A DNA stretch of 30,136 nt from JBFFXF01 sp041569895. Its GTDB lineage: Bacteria; Planctomycetota; UBA8108; JACQVS01. Below, piece after piece: positions 25,101 to 30,136 of this stretch. The DNA lies in assembly GCA_041569895.1 (NCBI GenBank), contig JBFFXF010000065.1, positions 1 through 30,136 on the forward strand, in the 5' to 3' direction. The notes beneath the pieces are model-generated. The model was not told the origin of the DNA and did no database searches. It worked only from the letters and a program-made list of their open reading frames with translations. The translations under genes were made by a program, and so were the position numbers. Positions within the stretch are counted from its first letter, which is position 1; each line of letters begins with the position of its first letter.

Positions 25101-27842
25101 GAAGTTGTCGTTCCGTCCGCCAGCGAGGATCTCGGTGGCGCCCTGACGCGGATAGGTCGGCTCGAGCTCGCCGGAGATCTCCGGCTCGGCGCGGCCGTTC
25201 AGGAAGCCGGTGACGCGACCGCCATCGCGGACGAGGACGACGTGGTTCCACGTCCTCGGCCCGATGACCTGCTCGCCGCCGAGCACCCGGTTCTTCTGGT
25301 TGCCGTTGAAGACGATCAATCGACCGCCGTGCGAGTGCGTGCCGCCGATCCCCAGGTGCTCGCCGGGCGCGCCGTCGGCGAGGTCTCGCCCGCGAGAAAA
25401 GAAGTAGCCGGTGACCGGACGCGACGTGTTGGGAAGCTCGTTGAGGAACCACAGCGCGACGCTGTAGCGATCGCCGAGGTCGTCGAGCCTGGCCTTCAAT
25501 CGCCCGCCCGTGAAGTTCGCGCTGGTCGAGGCGGGCTGGCGCGTCGCCGCGCCGGACTCGAGCTCTGCGTGTCGCTCGTTGCCGCTGGCGTCCCGGACGC
25601 CCCACGGCTCGACGATCGGCCAGTACGCCACCGGGCGCGCCTCGCGGATCGCCGCGACCTGTCGCTCGACATCCGCCGGCGTCTCGGGTCGCGCCTCGAA
25701 GCCGCACTCGCCCGGCGGCGGAGGCGGCGCCGTGATCCCGCTGGCGGCGAAATGGCGCGCCACGTCGCTCGGCGTCAGCGCCCGATCGAACACCGACACC
25801 TCGTCGATCCTTCCCTCGAGCGGCGGCGCCGTCGGGCTGCCTCCCCCGAACGTCATCGAGGCATCCTCGCCCGTTCGTGCGAGCACGCCATCGATCTCGA
25901 CGCGGCCGTTCAGGGAGACGCTCAGGTGATCGCCCGCGCGCGCCACCACGACGTGGTTCCACCCGGAGCCGATCGGCGTCTCGCCGCGCCATTCTCCGAT
26001 GGCGAGCGTCGTCGCATCCGCGCGCGCGTCGTCGGTCGCGCTGACGAGGCGGAGCTCGTCCGATCCGAAGCGGAACAGCGTGCCCCGCTCGGCGCGGTCG
26101 TCGCTGATGACGCCGTTCGAGAACCAGAGCTCGACCGAGTACTCCGCGCCGAGGGCGAGGTCGCTCGCCTCGACGTGGCCGCCCGCGAGGTGCACGCAGC
26201 GGTTCGGGTGGTCCATGGAGAACGCGGCCGACTCGGGGCCCGGCAGGTAGAAGGCGACGCGGGGCTCGATCTTCGCCGTGCGACCGTGACCGCTCGAGTC
26301 GGCGACAGTCGCGCCGCGGAACTCCTCGAGCCGCCAGTAGGCGAGCGGTTTGTCGGCGAGCACGGTCGCCGCGTACGCGCCGTGGACCAGTGGCGGATCG
26401 CGCCGCGACTCGCCGGAGGCCTTCTCGAGCAGCTCGAGGACGATCTCGACGATGCGCGGCTCGGCCTCGACCTCGAGGCCGGCCGTGCGGGCGGGCCAGG
26501 TGTTGTAGCCTCCCAGCGCGTGCTGCTCCGGCGGCGGGATGTAGCCCGCCGCGCCGTTGGCGAGCGAGAGGTTGACGGTCGGCTGGAGCGGGCTGCGCGC
26601 CTTGAGCTCGAGGCCGGTGAGCGCGTAGACCTCGCACGGGATCGCGGTCACGCCGAGGTCGCCGATGCGCGCGGCCTGCAGGACGACCTCCTCGGTGGGG
26701 TTCTCGTGCAGGAAGAAGGCCTGCTCTGCGTAGACCTCGGGACGGTTGCGCGGGCGGCGCGTGCGGTCGGGCAGCACCTTCCTCGCCCACGCGAGGCGAT
26801 TCTCATCGGGGGTGCGTCGTGCGAAGGTGACGCGCCGTTCCGCCATCGCCAGCGGCACGTCGCGCGAGTAGCGCACGTGGCGGAGCGCCTCGAGGGCGAG
26901 GTCGACCAGCTCGGTGGTGTACTGCTCCATGCCGATCGACACGGCCGGGCGGCTGTAGTCGCCTCGCCAGAGGTCGCCGCTCGTCCCCTGCGAGAGGATG
27001 CCGACGAAACCGTCGTCGCCGGGCGCCAGGCGCGCCTCGACCTGTCTCGCGAAGAGTCCGAAGAAGTCCGGCGAGAAGCCGCCGCCGAAGCCGAAGTAGT
27101 GCATCGAGTAGTTGCCGAGCAGGGCGATGGGGCGGCCGTCGACCCGGCGCACGGCGAGGATCGACAGCGCGGGGTCCTCGGGGCCGGACGGGCCGACGTA
27201 GTCGGGGTTCCGGTAGCCGGGGTGCATCATGGCGCGGATCGTCCGCTCGCCGAAGGGATCGACGTCGGGGCGATCGAGCCGTCGAATCCAGCGCCGGCAC
27301 GCCGTGTGGTCGGGAGCGTCGACGACGGTGAAGCCGAGCTCCGCCGGCTCCTCGCGCCTGGCGGCCTCGACGATGGCGCGCGCGATGAGGGGCGGCAGCT
27401 GCTTCGTGTACGCCGGGTCGGCGCGCGATCCGAGGCAGTAGTCCATGGCGCTCGGAGCCGTGTGCGTGTGGGTCGCCGAGATGAGCACGCGCTCGCGCGG
27501 GATGCCGATCTCCGCGGTGACGCGCGCCTTGACGTCGTCGCAGAGGTCGCGCGGCACCATGCAGGAATCGACGATGGCGATCGCGACGCGCTCCTCGCCG
27601 TCGCTGAGGACGAGGGCGCGCGCGTGCAGGGGCTGGGCGACGCGATCCGCGGTGCGCTCGAGAAAGCCGCCGTTCTGGATCGCGGGCAACGTCGTCGGCG
27701 AGATGTCGACGGCGCTGGCGCCGGCCCGCAGAGGGCGCGTGGCTGGAGCGTCGGGCGACTCGTCCGCGGCGAGCGCGCCCGGCGAGAGCGCCAGCGAGAG
27801 GACGAAAGACAGGATCGCGGCGTGGGAAATCTTTGGAGTCAT
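22131..27842 (-). CDS. Secreted ceramidase-like/LamG/PVC-dehydrogenase/HEAT/cytochrome c fusion
   Basis: 1903 residues from ATG 27842 (AGGAAGG upstream). Signal peptide at 1-26. Domain order: neutral ceramidase-like N-terminal hydrolase (about 38-480) with THTHT at 124-128; LamG/concanavalin-like jellyroll 1 (about 500-690, YWRLEE to VSVFDRAL); jellyroll 2 (about 735-930, VAVFDRPL); PVC-type membrane-bound dehydrogenase propeller (about 970-1350, FRLELVAAEPLIRDPVAIDWD); HEAT repeats (about 1350-1750); PVC-type heme-binding cytochrome c domain with CSACH at 1784-1788. These domains usually occur on separate planctomycete proteins. Substrate unknown: the jellyrolls suggest a glycan or other polymer, and the heme domain could receive electrons. 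Well-formed throughout, no internal stop. Confidence 0.85.
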   Translation of the reverse strand: MTPKISHAAILSFVLSLALSPGALAADESPDAPATRPLRAGASAVDISPTTLPAIQNGGFLERTADRVAQPLHARALVLSDGEERVAIAIVDSCMVPRDLCDDVKARVTAEIGIPRERVLISATHTHTAPSAMDYCLGSRADPAYTKQLPPLIARAIVEAARREEPAELGFTVVDAPDHTACRRWIRRLDRPDVDPFGERTIRAMMHPGYRNPDYVGPSGPEDPALSILAVRRVDGRPIALLGNYSMHYFGFGGGFSPDFFGLFARQVEARLAPGDDGFVGILSQGTSGDLWRGDYSRPAVSIGMEQYTTELVDLALEALRHVRYSRDVPLAMAERRVTFARRTPDENRLAWARKVLPDRTRRPRNRPEVYAEQAFFLHENPTEEVVLQAARIGDLGVTAIPCEVYALTGLELKARSPLQPTVNLSLANGAAGYIPPPEQHALGGYNTWPARTAGLEVEAEPRIVEIVLELLEKASGESRRDPPLVHGAYAATVLADKPLAYWRLEEFRGATVADSSGHGRTAKIEPRVAFYLPGPESAAFSMDHPNRCVHLAGGHVEASDLALGAEYSVELWFSNGVISDDRAERGTLFRFGSDELRLVSATDDARADATTLAIGEWRGETPIGSGWNHVVVARAGDHLSVSLNGRVEIDGVLARTGEDASMTFGGGSPTAPPLEGRIDEVSVFDRALTPSDVARHFAASGITAPPPPPGECGFEARPETPADVERQVAAIREARPVAYWPIVEPWGVRDASGNERHAELESGAATRQPASTSANFTGGRLKARLDDLGDRYSVALWFLNELPNTSRPVTGYFFSRGRDLADGAPGEHLGIGGTHSHGGRLIVFNGNQKNRVLGGEQVIGPRTWNHVVLVRDGGRVTGFLNGRAEPEISGELEPTYPRQGATEILAGGRNDNFANLRGRLDHVAVFDRPLTTEEVGDIFRASGLDPGDAPTPQERARPDTPPRSPEETLRATRVRRGFRLELVAAEPLIRDPVAIDWDAAGRLWVAEMVDYPSGMHGGDEPGGSIRVLEDDDRDGRFDRSTLFAEGLSFPNGVFVWRRGVIVTAAPEILYLEDADGDGRADRREVLYSGFLPGNQQLRVNGLRWGLDNWIYCASGGHHAGHGADRRVRSVKTGEEIALGSRDLRIRPAEGLLQPQSGPSQFGRVRDDWDHWFGVQNSFPVWHYVLADHYSSRNPHVPAPDARHQLRGANPTLWPAKTPQKRYHSFEHATRFTSACGPGVYRDDLLFERGPETRVFTCDPFHGIVQHAVLTSAGVTFDATVDTREGEHDFFASADRWCRPVMARTGPDGALWIVDMYRYMIEHPDWLPPAGREELRPFYRSGDDRGRIYRVVPVGERARAIPVLAGDTPDALLERLGSSNGIVRDLAHRMLVEEGDSSRVPALESMALGDRRPLARLHALCVLDGMRALAPRVVLGALADGDSRIVRHAIRLAEPLESSTEVVDATVAHARHADADVRLQLAHSLGEWSDPRAGAALGELAARDHANRWMRAAILSSALAHQEAIARRVAESEGSLRDLASPLLALALETDRFAVVAVLLAPLVAEQAELEAWRLEALARFMEVLSAKRMSLEKLARKDTELESLTGRARSVLERASSVADDDENPEGVRRAAVSLLGREAATRSRDRDILADLLTTTVPGPVQIAAVRRLRQLGGDPAALLAPWRSHVPGVRSAVFDALVSRAAWTRALLDAIEAGAVPVATIDAAQRQRLVSLGDKKLATRARSVLAVDPAEDRADRVAAFRPAIGLNGLVSRGRELFERSCSACHAIDGVGTEIGPDLRALTDSSGEALLTAIVDPNAAVDPRHVAYSAALTSGEVVHGLIVGETGNSILLHLADGSRRTILRSAIRQLTSTDRSFMPEGLEADLSLRDMADLLAFLQRR

Positions 27843-28224
27843 GTCCTTCCTCGAGTGCGACCGACCCGCGCATCCTACCGGAGGCGGGATGGGGGAAGCT
27901 ACCCCGGTGATCGCCGGGGCGCCGCGTCCTTTCGGTCCTTCCCATCCGTTCCGTCGCCCGGCATCCGGGCGGCGCGGACCCGATTCGCCGCGGGAGCGCG
28001 GGACGTCGTCGGTGATGAGCGCCGAAAGCGCGCCCTCGAGGGAGGCGGCCGGGAAGGGTCCAGGTTTTGCACCCCCGGCGGGAGAGATGGCGCCGTCTCT
28101 CCGCCCTCTCGGGGAGGGCGCGGGAGCGTCGGCGCTCCGGGAATCGGTCGTCCAGGAGTGACCCCCGTCGAGCAGCGGGCGAACCCCGAGACCCGCCGAC
28201 GGGAGAACGAGCCAGGTGCCCGAG
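27843..28224. other. Divergent intergenic region with three successive hairpins
   Basis: 382 bases between the large fusion and the HAF-repeat gene. Hairpins in a row: GGCGGGAGAGA with TCTCTCCGCC (28077-28105, one bulge), CCCTC-TCGGG-GAGGG (28104-28118, sharing two bases) and GGAGCG-TCGG-CGCTCC (28123-28138). They lie 90-150 bases ahead of the HAF start and could structure its leader or terminate the opposite transcript. No gene is evident; open frames here read as low-quality Arg/Ser/Gly. Confidence 0.4.
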
Positions 28225-29997
28225 ATGGGAAGAAACCTCCGCGCCCGTCTGTTTCCGTTCGTCGTGATGTCCGTCGTGATGTCCGTCGTGCTGGTTCCGG
28301 AGCCGGGCGCGACCCTCGAGTTGCCCGCGGTCGGACTCGACACGCCGAAGCTCGAGACGTTCCAGGCGACGCTGCCCGTGGGTGACGGTGTCGTCATCGA
28401 TCTCCGCCTCCGGCACGACGAGAGTGGCAAGCTGGTCTGCGGCGGCGACTGCACCGTCGACGGGGCCAGCGTCGACGTCAGGGGACGCATAAAGAAAAGG
28501 AAAGGCGTCGATACCTACGACCTCTCGCTCAGGAACCGGGAGGAGAAGGTCCGGGTGAAGATCCGCGGCGCCCTCGGAGACGGGGCGGCGCCGACGGCGC
28601 GGATCGCCTACCGGGGACCCGGGGGGAAGACCGTCGAGCCGCGGCAGCCGGTGACGCTCTCGGCGTCCGCGGTCGTGGCCGAGCTCTCCATCGAGCCCGA
28701 GTTCCGGCAGGGCGGCAAGATCACCGGAACCGGGACCATCATCACCGGCTACGACAGCGTCCCCCGGGCCGCGACTCTCCGGGGGCGGTGCAGGGGAGAG
28801 TCGATCCGGTTCTCGCTCAGGTCGGGCGCCAGGAAGCTGACCTTCCTCGGCGAGCGCGCGGGCGACTTCTTCGTCGGCACCCTGTCGTTCAGGCTCCGCC
28901 CGGCACGGGGAGGCGAGCCGGATTACGCGGTTCCCGTCGGGCTCTCCGATGTGTTCTGCTCTCTCGTCGGGCGCACCCAGTACGTTCTCGTCATCGCGCG
29001 ACCGCCCGGCGGGGACGGACTCGCCTTTCCGCTCGGCATCAATCGGCGGGGCATGGTGGTCGGGTACTCCGGTCCCGAGCCCTTCCATCCACTGTCGCGC
29101 CCGATGCGAGTGCTGCTCGTCGGGTCGAGCCCCGTCGCCGAGACCCTCGAGGTGAGGGAGAGGCAGTTCGGGTTCGCGCATGGCGTCAACGATGAGGGAA
29201 CGATTCTCGTCGGCGAGAACGACCGGCGTCCGGTGGCGTGGATCGGCCGGTCGACGGTGACCATGGCCGTGCCCGAGGGGTACTTCTCCGGCGTCGCCCG
29301 CGCCATCAACGTCGCCGATCTCGTCGTCGGCAGCTTCGCCGACTACGACGACGCGTTCCCGGTCGGTCCGCGACCGTGTGCGTGGCCGAGCCCGACCGGC
29401 ACGCCAGTCGTCCTGCAGACGCTGTCGGACGACCTGCCCGTCGGCATGGCGGTGGCGGTGAACGACGCGGGACAGATCGCCGGCTCGCTGCTCTCCGACG
29501 CGGGATTCGTTGCCGTGCGGTGGGACGATCCCGACGCCGCTCCCGTCGTCGTCGGCGGGCTCGAGGGCGCGGTGCTGAGCGAGTCTCGCGCCATGAACGC
29601 GCACGGCGACATCGCCGGACGCAGCAGTTTGGAGGACGACACCGTCCAGGCGTTCCTCGCCAGAGCCGGCGGGGCGCCGGAAGGACTGCCCTTCCTGCCG
29701 GGGGGCGACGGGTACGCCGAGGCGTTCCACCTGGACGACGAGGCGCGCGTGGTCGGCACCGCCCGCGCCGCCGACGGGAACCCGCACGCGGTGCTCTGGC
29801 ACGACGGCGAGGTGATCGACCTCAACGACTGTCTGCCGGACGTGCCGGCGAGCGTGCTCTACCTCTCGTCCGCGGTCGGCATCGACAGTGCGGGTCGCAT
29901 CGCCGTCGAGGTCGTGCTGGAGGGTCGGCCCGAGCAGTTGCCGCGCACGGTGGGCCTCCTCCTGCCCGCCGACGGCTGCCGGGCGCCGATCGAGTGA
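28225..29997 (+). CDS. Secreted HAF-repeat protein
   Basis: 590 residues from ATG 28225 (AGGTG upstream; GTG 28216 in frame). Basic start and hydrophobic VVMSVVMSVVL form a signal peptide. Residues about 30-260 are beta-rich with Lys-rich turns (KKRKGVDTYDLSLRN) and no recognised family. From about 265 on come repeats of the HAF type: LGINRRGMVVGYS, HGVNDEGTILVGE, RAINVADLVVGSF, VAVNDAGQIAGSL, RAMNAHGDIAGRS and others, which form a propeller-like extracellular domain. Function unknown; such proteins are frequent in planctomycetes and other environmental bacteria. Repeat copy D follows 40 bases after the stop. Confidence 0.8.
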   Translation: MGRNLRARLFPFVVMSVVMSVVLVPEPGATLELPAVGLDTPKLETFQATLPVGDGVVIDLRLRHDESGKLVCGGDCTVDGASVDVRGRIKKRKGVDTYDLSLRNREEKVRVKIRGALGDGAAPTARIAYRGPGGKTVEPRQPVTLSASAVVAELSIEPEFRQGGKITGTGTIITGYDSVPRAATLRGRCRGESIRFSLRSGARKLTFLGERAGDFFVGTLSFRLRPARGGEPDYAVPVGLSDVFCSLVGRTQYVLVIARPPGGDGLAFPLGINRRGMVVGYSGPEPFHPLSRPMRVLLVGSSPVAETLEVRERQFGFAHGVNDEGTILVGENDRRPVAWIGRSTVTMAVPEGYFSGVARAINVADLVVGSFADYDDAFPVGPRPCAWPSPTGTPVVLQTLSDDLPVGMAVAVNDAGQIAGSLLSDAGFVAVRWDDPDAAPVVVGGLEGAVLSESRAMNAHGDIAGRSSLEDDTVQAFLARAGGAPEGLPFLPGGDGYAEAFHLDDEARVVGTARAADGNPHAVLWHDGEVIDLNDCLPDVPASVLYLSSAVGIDSAGRIAVEVVLEGRPEQLPRTVGLLLPADGCRAPIE

Positions 29998-30036
29998 GGC
30001 AGGGCCCGGGGAACGGAACTCCCCCCACCCCCCCCA

Positions 30037-30053
30037 CCCCGACCCAGGTTAAT
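30037..30053 (-). repeat. Intergenic repeat copy D
   Basis: CCCCGACCCAGGTTAAT on the plus strand, preceded by a C-rich run from 30021 and followed by CTTTTTCCCCCC. It stands 40 bases beyond the HAF gene stop in the same sense as copies A and C seen from their genes. Nothing else is recognised from 30054 to the window end. Confidence 0.75.
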
Positions 30054-30136
30054 CTTTTTCCCCCCGCCGACCAGGCCGGGGATTGACGCAAGGGCTGAAT
30101 TCATCGCCTCTTGAGTCGCCGGGCGACCGGCCGGGA

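Noticed and set aside
22116..28385. 2089-codon open frame on the plus strand
   Set aside because: It is antisense to the 1903-residue fusion, whose domains are recognisable; its translation is Arg/Glu/Asp-rich with no domain pattern. Long antisense frames are expected in very high-GC DNA. The same reasoning removes the plus-strand frames at 2076-4073, 4812-7322, 8306-9643 and 11986-13740.

Overview
The window is high-GC bacterial DNA that looks like a planctomycete or a close relative in the PVC group. Two secreted proteins carry dockerin-type Ca-binding repeats with a YLFLGG-style ending. A 1903-residue secreted protein contains the PVC-type membrane-bound dehydrogenase propeller and the PVC-type CxxCH heme domain. 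Membership is inferred from gene content only; no rRNA or other phylogenetic marker is present.

Layout. 1-4854: secreted dockerin protein, a vapBC-like toxin-antitoxin pair bracketed by copies of an intergenic repeat, a lipase-like alpha/beta hydrolase and a dockerin-VWA protein. 5001-14899: a ten-gene [NiFe] hydrogenase operon on the minus strand, in transcription order small subunit, large subunit, cytochrome b, maturation protease, hypC, hypD, hypE, hypA, hypB, hypF, with a candidate sigma-54 promoter upstream. 15045-18743: a lipoprotein with its own terminator, a zinc-ribbon protein, and three overlapping or abutting membrane/lipoprotein genes starting with a degenerate acyl-carrier-like protein, closed by a long hairpin between convergent genes. 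18755-21546: a two-gene cassette (ARPP-1-like protein and a Ro60-like VWA protein) preceded on the same strand by a strongly tRNA-like RNA enclosed in a long stem. 21855-29997: a small amphi-Trp protein, a very large ceramidase-like/LamG/PVC-dehydrogenase/HEAT/cytochrome c fusion, and a secreted HAF-repeat protein.

The hydrogenase module appears self-contained: both structural subunits, the membrane quinone-side cytochrome, the C-terminal peptidase and all six Hyp factors for NiFe(CN)2CO assembly. Its hypB holds an in-frame TGA exactly at the conserved metal-binding Cys, followed by a strong stem-loop, which suggests a selenocysteine HypB (or a very specific nonsense mutation).

The second notable system is the tRNA-like RNA plus VWA protein. 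Its layout resembles bacterial Y RNA/Ro (Rsr) loci, but the protein is divergent and the partner gene is not the usual RNA-repair gene. A third unexplained signal is a 17-base intergenic repeat, present in five full copies, three of which lie about 25-40 bases beyond a stop codon in the same sense.
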